Assembly (NCBI GenBank): GCA_009784555.1 | Contig: WRBO01000006.1 | Coordinates: forward strand, 1-64,000 | Length of the DNA: 64,000 nt | Source of the DNA: Bacillota bacterium | GTDB taxonomy: Bacteria; Bacillota; Clostridia; Christensenellales; UBA1242 | Direction of reading: 5' to 3' | Translations under genes and position numbers: made by a program | The notes under the pieces: generated by a model | Told to the model about the DNA's origin: nothing | The model's database searches: none | The model's input: only the letters and a program-made list of their open reading frames with translations | In this document: positions 36,772 through 45,431 of the stretch, piece by piece | How the letters are laid out: every line of letters begins with the position of its first letter | Position numbering within the stretch: position 1 is the stretch's first letter

Positions 36772-37460
36772 TGAACGACAACATCATCACGGTTGAAAAC
36801 CTAACAAAAGACTTCCGCGATACACGGGTTCTGGACAACATCTCTTTTGAAATAAAAAGGGGCGAAATCTTCGGAATAATAGGGCCCAGTGGCGCGGGCA
36901 AGAGCACCCTCATCAGATGCCTAAACATGCTTGAACGTCCAACATCTGGCAAAATCGTCTTTAATGACGTTGACATCGTCCCCCTGCGTGAGCGACACCT
37001 CGCAAAAATCCGCCAACAAATCGGCATGATATTCCAATCCTTTAACCTCCTCGCCCAACGCAATGTTTTGCGGAATGTACACTTTCCATTGGAGGTCGCG
37101 CGGAATAAAACACTTGAAACCAAAACCCGCGCCTTGGAACTCTTAAATCTCGTTGGCCTATCTGACAAGGTTCGTGAATACCCGCGAACCTTGTCTGGCG
37201 GCCAAAAACAACGCGTGGCAATCGCCCGCGCGGTCGTAAACAATCCCGCGGTTCTGTTATGTGATGAACCAACATCCGCCTTGGATGAAAAATGCACGGA
37301 CGAGGTCTTGAACCTCCTCCGTGACATTAACGAAAAATTCAACCTAACAATCATCATAATCACGCACGAAATGTCGGTAATCGAAAAAATCTGCAACAGG
37401 GTAGCCACAATCGAAAACGGCAAAATAATCGAAATACGGGGGGTGAAACAAAATGGATAA
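36771..37460 (+). CDS. metN: Methionine ABC transporter ATPase, lacking the C-terminal NIL domain
   Basis: 229 residues from ATG 36771; the ORF-track start at 36726 is inside metQ. Walker A is GPSGAGKST, the signature is LSGGQKQRVAIA and Walker B is VLLCDEPTSALD. It powers uptake with MetI. Typical MetN is ~340 residues because of a C-terminal NIL/ACT-like domain that binds methionine and causes trans-inhibition. This protein ends right after the ATPase fold, so that feedback control is absent. It overlaps metQ by 1 bp and metI by 8 bp. Confidence 0.88.
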   Translation: MNDNIITVENLTKDFRDTRVLDNISFEIKRGEIFGIIGPSGAGKSTLIRCLNMLERPTSGKIVFNDVDIVPLRERHLAKIRQQIGMIFQSFNLLAQRNVLRNVHFPLEVARNKTLETKTRALELLNLVGLSDKVREYPRTLSGGQKQRVAIARAVVNNPAVLLCDEPTSALDEKCTDEVLNLLRDINEKFNLTIIIITHEMSVIEKICNRVATIENGKIIEIRGVKQNG

Positions 37461-38106
37461 CGTCGACACATCACAAATAATTGCCGCAACCTTGGACACC
37501 TTGCGCGTAACCCTGATTGCCTCCGCTTTTGCGTACCTAATCGCAATACCTCTGGGCATCGCTCTCGTCGTCACCCGACGGGGCGGCATCTACCAAAACC
37601 GCTTCATCAATATACTCTTGGGCACATATGTCAACATTACACGGTCGATACCATTCCTGTTGCTCGCAATCTTCGTCATCCCCGTGACACGATTCTTCAT
37701 CGGCACCGCCCTCGGCTCAACCGCCATGATTGTACCCTTGGTCATCGCCGCCGTTCCATTCATCGCCCGCCTGGTCGAAAACGCACTCCTCCAACTGGAC
37801 AAGGGTTTAATCGAGGCCGCTAAATCCATGGGTGCCTCCCGCCTGAAAATCATCTACAAACTCTACCTGCCTGAATGCCTGCCCGCAATCATCCTAACGG
37901 CTGGGGTGTCGGTGGTATCCATCCTCTCATTCTTTGCCATGGCGGGAATCCTGGGCGGCGGGGGACTGGGCCAACTCGCAATCGACTTCGGCTGGGCCCG
38001 CTTCAACAACGCGGTTCTCTTCCTCTGCATCGCAATCCTCGTCATCCTAACCCAACTAATCCAAGGCACCGTCTTCCTCCTAAACAAACTCCTCGACCGC
38101 CGATAG
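37453..38106 (+). CDS. metI: Methionine ABC transporter permease
   Basis: 217 residues, five or six hydrophobic segments, with the permease EAA loop LIEAAKSMGASRLKIIYKLYLPE that docks to the ATPase. The size and the opening (IIAATLDTLRVTLIASAFAYLIAIPLG) match MetI. It overlaps metN by 8 bp. It ends the operon; a small gene follows 13 bp later with its own possible -10. Confidence 0.9.
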   Translation: MDNVDTSQIIAATLDTLRVTLIASAFAYLIAIPLGIALVVTRRGGIYQNRFINILLGTYVNITRSIPFLLLAIFVIPVTRFFIGTALGSTAMIVPLVIAAVPFIARLVENALLQLDKGLIEAAKSMGASRLKIIYKLYLPECLPAIILTAGVSVVSILSFFAMAGILGGGGLGQLAIDFGWARFNNAVLFLCIAILVILTQLIQGTVFLLNKLLDRR

Positions 38107-38119
38107 CATATACTGACGC

Positions 38120-38335
38120 ATGACCTGCAAACCAAAACAACTCTGCGATTTCTCCGAATGCGACCTGCTCGCCATAACTACCATAATCACCCGCGAAATC
38201 GCCAAAGCAGTAAAAGACATTGATGTATTAAACGCCGTTGGTGATATAGTAACGGCCGTAGGTGCAAATATAACCGTCTTGGCCAACCAAAGGGACCGCT
38301 GCGCCAAAGACATCCGCGTCAGCACAACTAGTTAA
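38120..38335 (+). CDS. Small DUF6774-like protein
   Basis: 71 residues: a Cys-containing N-terminus followed by one long amphipathic helix (ITREIAKAVKDIDVLNAVGDIVTAVGANITVLANQ). The helix resembles the short DUF6774 domain of clostridial hypothetical proteins, by memory only. TATACT lies about five bases before the ATG. Its 3' end overlaps the convergent regulator gene by 8 bp. The function is unknown. Confidence 0.5.
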   Translation: MTCKPKQLCDFSECDLLAITTIITREIAKAVKDIDVLNAVGDIVTAVGANITVLANQRDRCAKDIRVSTTS

Positions 38336-39113
38336 AATTAATCTGATACTCGTCCGGATTGTAAATCGTTCCATGCATCGCAATATGAACCCCGGGCTCA
38401 ATGTTCCCAAAGGACGCAATCGCAAAACCCAAATTAAACGCGGCATCGGATAACGGCCCTCCAACCAAAGGATGAAAAGACCCTGTAATAATAATTTTCT
38501 TGGTGGTATTCTCTCCCAGGTAATTCTTAATATGCCGCGCCGTCCCCGTAATGGTGTACAAACCATGCGTCACCAAGATATTCTCATGGCTCGACTCCAT
38601 AATCTGCTTAACGATATTTGCAACATCTTCCTTGTTAATCTCGCGGCTGTCTTTCATAATCGCCTCACCTGACACAACGTCAAAGCTCGGTTTAATATAC
38701 TTCTTCAAATATTCAACAATAAATGAACGCTCCAATGGAACAATCGAATCTTTAATAATCGACAACTCACCGTCAATAGTTCCGCCCGTCGCAATGTGAA
38801 AGACCGAACTACTGGTTCCAACACCCGCTTTAATCTCGGTCGTCAACAACTGCTTGTTCTTTTCAACAAAATCAATCTCATCAAACAGCGGGCGAATGGT
38901 CTTATACAACCGCTCGCACTCTGGCGTCGGCTCGGCTCCGCGGGGCGATGTATTAAACAACTTCATCCCCAACTCGGCCTCTAATTGCTTTATGCTCTTG
39001 CTGACATTCGCATGGCTGGCCAAATTCAACAACTCGGCGGCGCGGCTCATATTCAATGTCTCATACACGGCAAAAAATGTCGCGTACAAATTATAATTCC
39101 TTGATGTATCCAT
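38328..39113 (-). CDS. LysR-type HTH fused to an asparaginase-like domain (predicted regulator)
   Basis: 261 residues from ATG 39113, supported by TTGTGA-17-TATAAT six bases upstream; the ORF-track start at 39233 is rejected. Residues ~1-65 are a LysR-type winged HTH: ATFFAVYETLNMSRAAELLNL, VSKSIKQLEAELGMKLFNTSPRG, TPECERLY. Residues ~85-261 are asparaginase-like: FHIATGGTIDGE, KDSREINKEDVANI, LVTHGLYTITGTARH, IITGSFHPL, AAFNLGFAIAS. The second catalytic motif HGTDT is HGLYT, so catalysis is unlikely and the domain may bind a ligand. It is divergent from a tandem asparaginase-like gene with the same motif family. Confidence 0.82.
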   Translation of the reverse strand: MDTSRNYNLYATFFAVYETLNMSRAAELLNLASHANVSKSIKQLEAELGMKLFNTSPRGAEPTPECERLYKTIRPLFDEIDFVEKNKQLLTTEIKAGVGTSSSVFHIATGGTIDGELSIIKDSIVPLERSFIVEYLKKYIKPSFDVVSGEAIMKDSREINKEDVANIVKQIMESSHENILVTHGLYTITGTARHIKNYLGENTTKKIIITGSFHPLVGGPLSDAAFNLGFAIASFGNIEPGVHIAMHGTIYNPDEYQINFN

Positions 39114-39141
39114 ACAATCATTATACACACTGTTCCAAAAA

Positions 39142-39158
39142 TTCACAATAGATGTGAA
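39142..39158. promoter_or_regulatory. Inverted repeat TTCACA-N5-TGTGAA over the regulator's -35
   Basis: A perfect 6-bp dyad in the 90-bp divergent intergenic region. It covers the minus-strand -35 TTGTGA (39143-39148), the right place for autoregulation by a LysR-type protein. Confidence 0.5.
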
Positions 39159-39169
39159 CAATAGAATCT

Positions 39170-39191
39170 TGCCCTTTACCCCAAAAGGGCA
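39170..39191. promoter_or_regulatory. Inverted repeat TGCCCTTT-N6-AAAGGGCA over the 39204 promoter
   Basis: A perfect 8-bp dyad (39170-39177 and 39184-39191). It covers a possible -35 TTGCCC and the spacer before TAATAT, just upstream of the tandem asparaginase-like gene. It is an operator candidate for the divergent regulator; as a hairpin it lacks a U-run, so it is not a terminator. Confidence 0.5.
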
Positions 39192-39203
39192 TAATATAAG
39201 GAT

Positions 39204-40577
39204 ATGAGCAAGAAAAACACAAACATCGAACACCTGTCGGGTAACCGCAGATTCTTCGACCCAAACTGTTTGGAACGGGCCCCGTCTGGTCTACTGGTTC
39301 CAAAACCAATCAAATCGATGGAGATTATAAACTTCGGCGGCACGGCCAACTCTGTGATAAACCCAAAATTCGACGGGGTAGAGGTCACGACCTTCCCATA
39401 CTACCGCGACCTTCTAACCGACCAACGTCGTTATGTCCTCCCGGATTACAAAGACAATATCTCATTCCGCACGGTAGCCGCAAAGAACAGCACAGATATC
39501 AGTGAAAACGACATAACCCTCCTGGCCCAGGCGGTCAAGGTCAGTAACCAAGAAACCATAATAATCAACTGCGGCCTGTTCAACATCGACAAACTGCGGT
39601 CAAATCTGGAAAAAAAGCTCGAGGGCTACATCTCCCACAAAAAAATCGTCCTCTGGGGCTCCATGCTATCACCCGAACTGGCGCACTCTGACGCCCCCGC
39701 AAACTTCGGCGCGGCGGTCGCGGCTGGCCAACTCATAAAACCTGGCATCGTCGTATGTATGCGTAACGGCGTCATGAGTTCCACTTCCGACTTCCGCTCA
39801 CTCGCCGAACAACGACTGGCCGATGACGGTATCGCAATCTTCGACATGGGCGGAACAATAGAAGGAACTTGGAATGCCGCCGCTGACACGGCATCAACCG
39901 TATCTGGCGTGAACTCGTTTGTCGAACAATATATCCGCTCACAACTGCGAATTGTCCAAGACCTGCGGTACAAAGAAATAATACGTATGGACAGCCGCGA
40001 CCTCAACGACCTATGGCGTACTCAATTGTTAGAGAGCATCTCGCTAGAGGTTCGCGGTGTCATAGGCAGCGACGGAATAAAAACAATGAACACCAAAAAC
40101 TTTGTTATTCCGCACGGTACGTATACAAAGGCGGAAACGGCGCGCTTTGTCATGGAACACGTCGACGCGCATGTTAAAAACGCAACAATCGTCTTCCTCT
40201 CTGCAATGGTTCCGCTCTCATACGGGGCATATAACGGGGATGCGGGCTTCAACGTCGGCTACGCTCTCATGGCCTCGACCATGTTGCCGCCGGGGGTATA
40301 TATTTCTGCCAACAGTCGCATCTACGACCCCGCTTCCACCGACAAAGACCTATCCAATGCACGGTTCATGAACCGCAGGTACGCCCCGGACGAAGAGGTC
40401 ATTTACCGCCGCGCAATAAACAGCTATCCGGCCAAGGACAAAGTGGTAAATTTGATAAGCCAAATTCTCGGCGAAATGACCGACAAACAAATCGAAGACA
40501 TCAAATATATGAACCCCGATGAACTCAAAAAGTGGGCTTTTAACAACGATTTCGCCAACCCCTCATCCCGCAAATAA
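39204..40577 (+). CDS. Tandem asparaginase-like protein
   Basis: 457 residues containing two asparaginase-like halves. First half (~40-190): INFGGTANS, AKNSTDISEND, INCGLFNID, VLWGSMLSPELAHSD, NFGAAVAAG. Second half (~220-380): FDMGGTIEGT, RMDSRDLND, IPHGTYTKAETARF, FLSAMVPLSYG, FNVGYALM. The first half lacks the catalytic HGT motif; the second keeps HGT with Tyr instead of the catalytic Asp. HGTYT...TAR matches HGLYT...TAR of the divergent regulator. Activity is doubtful; it may bind or process an asparagine-like compound. AAGGAT precedes the ATG. Confidence 0.75.
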   Translation: MSKKNTNIEHLSGNRRFFDPNCLERAPSGLLVPKPIKSMEIINFGGTANSVINPKFDGVEVTTFPYYRDLLTDQRRYVLPDYKDNISFRTVAAKNSTDISENDITLLAQAVKVSNQETIIINCGLFNIDKLRSNLEKKLEGYISHKKIVLWGSMLSPELAHSDAPANFGAAVAAGQLIKPGIVVCMRNGVMSSTSDFRSLAEQRLADDGIAIFDMGGTIEGTWNAAADTASTVSGVNSFVEQYIRSQLRIVQDLRYKEIIRMDSRDLNDLWRTQLLESISLEVRGVIGSDGIKTMNTKNFVIPHGTYTKAETARFVMEHVDAHVKNATIVFLSAMVPLSYGAYNGDAGFNVGYALMASTMLPPGVYISANSRIYDPASTDKDLSNARFMNRRYAPDEEVIYRRAINSYPAKDKVVNLISQILGEMTDKQIEDIKYMNPDELKKWAFNNDFANPSSRK

Positions 40578-40610
40578 ATCTTCTTTTTCCACAACCCATA
40601 GTAGAATGAT

Positions 40611-40639
40611 TTGACTATGTACACAATACGTAATAGGAT
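40611..40639 (+). promoter_or_regulatory. Promoter of the 1372-residue surface protein (TTGACT-17-TAGGAT)
   Basis: -35 TTGACT (40611-40616), a 17-base spacer and -10 TAGGAT (40634-40639). The gene has a conventional leader with AAGGGG ~9 bases before the ATG at 40677. Confidence 0.6.
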
Positions 40640-40676
40640 TGGACTATAGGATTGTGCACATAAGGGGATTTTACAT

Positions 40677-43600
40677 ATGAAGAAAAAACTTGTCATAGTG
40701 ATGCTGGCGGTCACCGCGCTTGTAACTGGGCTGATTTTTATAAATCCACCCGCTGCGGCCCCAACAACTGTGTCGGCGTGGGCGGCCATCGGCGGGCCTG
40801 GGGTGGCTGGCTCCGCAACCAACCCAATCGGAATTTCTGACGTAACTGGACTGAATTTTATATCGACCCAAACACGCGCGGGGCAAACATTCGGGGCCAC
40901 CGAATCCCAATCACAACTGCATGTGCGATTGCTCAACGATATAACATTAACCTCATGGACTACGACTGGACTATTTAACGGACACTTTGACGGCGCGGGC
41001 TTTACCATAACCCTCCCATCACAAATCACACCGCACAACGCCCACGTCGGATTGTTCGGCGTGCTGGGTAACGGGGCGGTCATCCGTAACCTCAACATCG
41101 CGGGTAACGTCAACACATGGACGGCACCAACTGGCATCTACCGTAACGGGGCATTGGCGGGGCACATCAACGGCGCGGTAATCGAAAACGTTGTCAACCG
41201 CGCAAACCTCACAAACGTTCCAAACACAACAACTAATAACGCAAACGCAACGATGCTGGGTGGTATAGCGGGTTGGGCCAGCGGCGGTTACCAAGCCTTC
41301 AACATCGCAAACTACGGAACCTTGCGCTATGTTAACAACGATGTCGCAACAATAGGCGGGGTTTTCGCGTTCTCTGGTGCGGGCATGCTCGTCAATGCAT
41401 ACAACCAATCGGATATTGTAATCGCATGGTCACCTGGCGACCCTCCAATCCTGACGGGCGGTATCGGTGGTGTAATAGGGGGGTCAAATAACCAGGTTCG
41501 CCTTGAAAACGTCTTTAACCGTGGCATGGTGCCACTCGCGCACGAGGTCGGTACAACAACCCCTCAAACTGGCGACATCATCGGCTCGGTACACGACCTG
41601 GCGGCCAGTACAGTCACGGCCAACAGCATCTTCGGCTACACAAACGGCAACGAACACGTTCCACTCTTCGGCGGCACGGCATCACGCGTTACATCATCTG
41701 CAACGGGAACAACTGGCGCGGGTCTAAACGGCGCATTGAACAGTCACCGTGACGGGGTGCCTGCAACAATCTGGTTCGGCGGAAACGTCACCGCACGCGC
41801 GCGCGTTGCCGAATGGCCATGGACAAATAACCAAATGACACAAACCCACAGTCTCCGCATCCGCTTTGAAACCGAGGGCGGTACTCCGCAACCCGCAACA
41901 CAAACGGTAATGTCGGGCACGGGGAACATCATCCTGCCATCCGCCATGACAAACGGCACCATGGTCTTCGCGGGATGGACATGGTCGGGCGGCACGGTCG
42001 CAACGACTGGCTCACTCCTAACCCTCAACTTCACAACTGACGAAATCCTCACCGCAAACTGGGACCCCGCGCCAATTATCACACCTGAAACATGGCTTGA
42101 CAACCACCGTACCACCGAATGGGAAACCGTCGGCACTACGGGGGTAGCGGGTTCATTCACAAACCCATTCGTAATTGCAAACGGTGCTGACTTGGCACGC
42201 ATCGCCTACCGCTCAATCGAACACGGTGACACCTTCGCGGGCATACACTTCCGACTTACCGCAAACGTCAACCTGACCGACTATATATGGATGACCCCTG
42301 GCGCGTTTGCTGGAAACCTGGACGGCCGTGGCTTTACAATCACATTGCCAAACCAAATCAACCCAATCGAAACGGGCCTTGTTCCGCACGCGGGGGGCTC
42401 AATCGGTCTCTTCGGCCACCTCGACGGGGCACTCGTCCGCAACCTTACAATTAACGGAACTGCGGACACATGGCCAACCGACGGCATCTTCGTAATCGGC
42501 GCATTGGCGGGTCACGCAAGAAACAGCACAATCGAGAACATCATAAACAACGCAAACCTGACAAACATCCCATCGACCGAGCCAACCGCCCAAAGCACAA
42601 CCGTCGGCGGCATCGTCGGCTGGATGCAAGGCGTGTTTGCGGCCTTCAACCTCCGCAACTACGGGACAATAACTTTTGAAAACGACATCCTCCGCACGGT
42701 CGGCGGCATCTTTGGCCAGGCCGGGGCAGGGGTACTAATAAACAGCTACAACATGGCCGACCTCACACTCACATCAACACCTCCAAACCCACTCCGCACC
42801 GCGGGCTTCGGTGGAGCTATTGGAATGGTAAACGGCCGCCTATACATGCACAACGTATTCAACGTTGGCGATGTGCCGCTGACCACCGTCCAAATGGGTA
42901 ACGTAATCGGACAAATCACCGATGGCGCGAACATCATCGTAACCGCGAACAACGTCCACGGCACCGACGACTTCCTCTTCGGCGGCCCTGGTGCGGCAAA
43001 TATGGTCACAACCAACGTATCTGAAATCACTGGCACCTCACCCGAACTCTTCAACCAACTCGAATCTCACCGTGCCATCGACATGCCCGCATCCATCGAC
43101 CTACCTGGCTTCGGCAACATCCCCGTCGCTGGCCGCGCTAACTCATGGAATCCACTTGGAATGGTTCCTGGACTGTCAACTGTGCGAATTATGTTTGACG
43201 GCATCACCGCCCCAACTCAATCGGTCGTGGCGGGAATTGGTAACCTCATAAACCCAACCATCCCAACAATAACGGGGCAACACTTCGCTGGCTTCACATG
43301 GCCTGGTAACTCAACCCCCGTCGCGGACTTAACAACACTTTTATGGAGTTCCGATACCGTCCTCACCGCGGTATTCACTGACGCAACTGCAACTATCGCA
43401 TTCGTGCCTGGCACGGACACAACGGGAACACCTCCCGCATCATTCACCCACACAACGGGCGCAACCCTACCGACCGAACGTCTGCACAACCTCACCCGCC
43501 CAGGGTGGAGGCTCCTCGGCTTCTTCACCCAACAAACCAACGGCGAAATGGTCTACACGGCTCTCGGCATCTTGGTCGACACATTTGGCGGCTTCGGCAC

Positions 43601-44795
43601 GGTAACCCACGGCGCAACAATCAACCTCTACGCACAATGGGCAATAAACTCGGGTACCGTTGTATTTGACGCAAACCTGGGCACGGCCTACTTCACGGGC
43701 AACCTGCCTGTCGAATTCGCCCATACAACCGGTCCATTGCCATCAACACAACGCACCCACACCCTCAACTCCGAAACCCACACCCTCGTCGGCTTCTATA
43801 CCGTACCTGGAACAATGGGCGGAACACGCATCCTCGGCCCAACGGGGGTACCTGTAAACGGAATAATCCTTCCAATGAACGAACACAACGGAACGGAAAC
43901 CCTCTTTGCACGTTGGACACCAATCAACGCGGCCGAGGCAACTATAACCTTCAACGGTGGCTCATACACAACTGGTAACGCACCCGCATCATTTACATTT
44001 GTCGAGGGGGTCGGCCTGCCCGAAACAATAACCCACACCCTTGAACGCGGCGGATGGCGCCTGCTTGGTTTCTTCACCGAAACGGTCGGCGGCCAAATGG
44101 TCTACACGGAAAATAATGTACTGTCCGACACATTCTTTGGGTTCGGTACAATCACGGACGGCCAAACAATCACTCTGCACGCACGATGGGCAATAAACAC
44201 GGGTACGGTCGTATTCGACATAAACCTGGGTACGGAATACTTCTCGGGTAATGCACCAACCGAATTCACCCACACAACTGGCATCCTCGAACAAATCCAA
44301 CGCACCCACACATTGGCCTCCGCAACATACATCCTGCTCGGTTTCTACACGGCACCAACGGGCGGCCTGCGTGTAATCGGGCCTGACGGCACCCCGCTAG
44401 AGGGCGCGCTTCTCCTCATGCCAACACACGGCGGAACGGTAACCCTGTACGCACGATGGACGGCCGACACGGGCGGAAACAACGGCGGTGGCGGCGGTTT
44501 CCTCGACGGCATCCAATGGTGGATGTACTTAATCCTTGTCGCATTGATTGTTGCGGCCGTGGTCGGAACATTGATAATCGTCAACCGTATGCGCAGGCGA
44601 CGTGAAACCGAACTCGCCGCACGTGAACTTGCCGCGGCATCCTCACCGTCAATCGTGGCATCACCCGTATCACAACAACCGCAACAGCAGGCACCTGCGC
44701 AACAACAAGCTCCCGCGCACCAGCCCCAACAAAACAAACCCGCAAACGGTTCGCTCAAGAGCCAAATGTCCCAACCACCGGAAGGAAAAAAGTAA
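40677..44795 (+). CDS. Large anchored surface protein: duplicated GLUG beta-helix plus InlB-B-like repeats
   Basis: 1372 residues. N-terminal signal peptide (MKKKLVIVMLAVTALVTGLIF). Two ~400-residue repeats follow, each starting W..IG..GVAGS.TNP and carrying GLUG-like repeats (GLFG.LG..VIRNLNI, GALAGHING) and a closing FAGWTW...LTANWDP InlB-B/Listeria-Bacteroides-type strand. Two further ~190-residue units then repeat (GWRLLGFFT, INLYAQWAINSGTVVFD). A Gly-rich hinge precedes one transmembrane helix near residue 1285, then RMRRRRETE and a Gln/Pro/Ala-rich cytoplasmic tail of ~70 residues. It is probably an adhesin or glycan-binding protein. recR follows directly. Confidence 0.8.
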   Translation: MKKKLVIVMLAVTALVTGLIFINPPAAAPTTVSAWAAIGGPGVAGSATNPIGISDVTGLNFISTQTRAGQTFGATESQSQLHVRLLNDITLTSWTTTGLFNGHFDGAGFTITLPSQITPHNAHVGLFGVLGNGAVIRNLNIAGNVNTWTAPTGIYRNGALAGHINGAVIENVVNRANLTNVPNTTTNNANATMLGGIAGWASGGYQAFNIANYGTLRYVNNDVATIGGVFAFSGAGMLVNAYNQSDIVIAWSPGDPPILTGGIGGVIGGSNNQVRLENVFNRGMVPLAHEVGTTTPQTGDIIGSVHDLAASTVTANSIFGYTNGNEHVPLFGGTASRVTSSATGTTGAGLNGALNSHRDGVPATIWFGGNVTARARVAEWPWTNNQMTQTHSLRIRFETEGGTPQPATQTVMSGTGNIILPSAMTNGTMVFAGWTWSGGTVATTGSLLTLNFTTDEILTANWDPAPIITPETWLDNHRTTEWETVGTTGVAGSFTNPFVIANGADLARIAYRSIEHGDTFAGIHFRLTANVNLTDYIWMTPGAFAGNLDGRGFTITLPNQINPIETGLVPHAGGSIGLFGHLDGALVRNLTINGTADTWPTDGIFVIGALAGHARNSTIENIINNANLTNIPSTEPTAQSTTVGGIVGWMQGVFAAFNLRNYGTITFENDILRTVGGIFGQAGAGVLINSYNMADLTLTSTPPNPLRTAGFGGAIGMVNGRLYMHNVFNVGDVPLTTVQMGNVIGQITDGANIIVTANNVHGTDDFLFGGPGAANMVTTNVSEITGTSPELFNQLESHRAIDMPASIDLPGFGNIPVAGRANSWNPLGMVPGLSTVRIMFDGITAPTQSVVAGIGNLINPTIPTITGQHFAGFTWPGNSTPVADLTTLLWSSDTVLTAVFTDATATIAFVPGTDTTGTPPASFTHTTGATLPTERLHNLTRPGWRLLGFFTQQTNGEMVYTALGILVDTFGGFGTVTHGATINLYAQWAINSGTVVFDANLGTAYFTGNLPVEFAHTTGPLPSTQRTHTLNSETHTLVGFYTVPGTMGGTRILGPTGVPVNGIILPMNEHNGTETLFARWTPINAAEATITFNGGSYTTGNAPASFTFVEGVGLPETITHTLERGGWRLLGFFTETVGGQMVYTENNVLSDTFFGFGTITDGQTITLHARWAINTGTVVFDINLGTEYFSGNAPTEFTHTTGILEQIQRTHTLASATYILLGFYTAPTGGLRVIGPDGTPLEGALLLMPTHGGTVTLYARWTADTGGNNGGGGGFLDGIQWWMYLILVALIVAAVVGTLIIVNRMRRRRETELAARELAAASSPSIVASPVSQQPQQQAPAQQQAPAHQPQQNKPANGSLKSQMSQPPEGKK

Positions 44796-45389
44796 TTGAA
44801 AAACATAGACGTCATCAACATATTGATTAACCACTTTACGCGCCTACCTGGCGTAGGCTACAAATCGGCCGAACGCTACGCATACAAAATCATCGACGCT
44901 GACGATGAATTCGTGGCGTCCTTTGCGCGCGCAATGCTGGATGTAAAGGCCCTTGTGAAACTCTGCGACCGTTGCGGCAACTTCTCAACCGACCCCGAAT
45001 GTGCAATCTGTATGCGCCGCGGCATCGCCGACACCATCTGTGTCGTGCGCGACCCAAAAGACGTCATCGCCATTGAAAAGAGCGGGGCATACGGCGGCTC
45101 CTACCACGTCCTCCACGGGGTAATATCACCCCTGGATAAAAAGGGCCCAGACGACATAAACCTAAAATCACTCATCATACGTGTCAGGGACGAACAAATT
45201 ACCGAGGTCATCATTGCAACCAACCCGGACATAGAGGGCGAGGCCACCGCCAACTACATCGCCGCACTTCTAAAACCCTCGGGCGTCCGCGTAACCCGCC
45301 TGGCCCAGGGACTCTCGCTCGGAACCAACTTGGAATATGTTGACGAGGTCACTTTGGGCGCGGCTCTCAAAAACCGCACCTCTCTCTAA
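44796..45389 (+). CDS. recR: Recombination protein RecR
   Basis: 197 residues. N-terminal helix-hairpin (HFTRLPGVGYKSAERYAYKI), zinc finger (C..CG.FSTDPECAIC), Toprim domain (CVVRDPKDVIAIEKSGAYGGSYHVLHGVISPLD, ATNPDIEGEATA), and the C-terminal LAQGLSLGTNLEYVDEVTL. It acts with RecO/RecF in gap repair. The start is TTG immediately after the stop of the surface-protein gene, with GGAAGG inside that gene as ribosome site, so it is probably coupled to it. Confidence 0.95.
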   Translation: MKNIDVINILINHFTRLPGVGYKSAERYAYKIIDADDEFVASFARAMLDVKALVKLCDRCGNFSTDPECAICMRRGIADTICVVRDPKDVIAIEKSGAYGGSYHVLHGVISPLDKKGPDDINLKSLIIRVRDEQITEVIIATNPDIEGEATANYIAALLKPSGVRVTRLAQGLSLGTNLEYVDEVTLGAALKNRTSL

Positions 45390-45431
45390 TCTGTTGGACT
45401 TTTTCGCACCATTTGGCTATTATAAGGTTAT

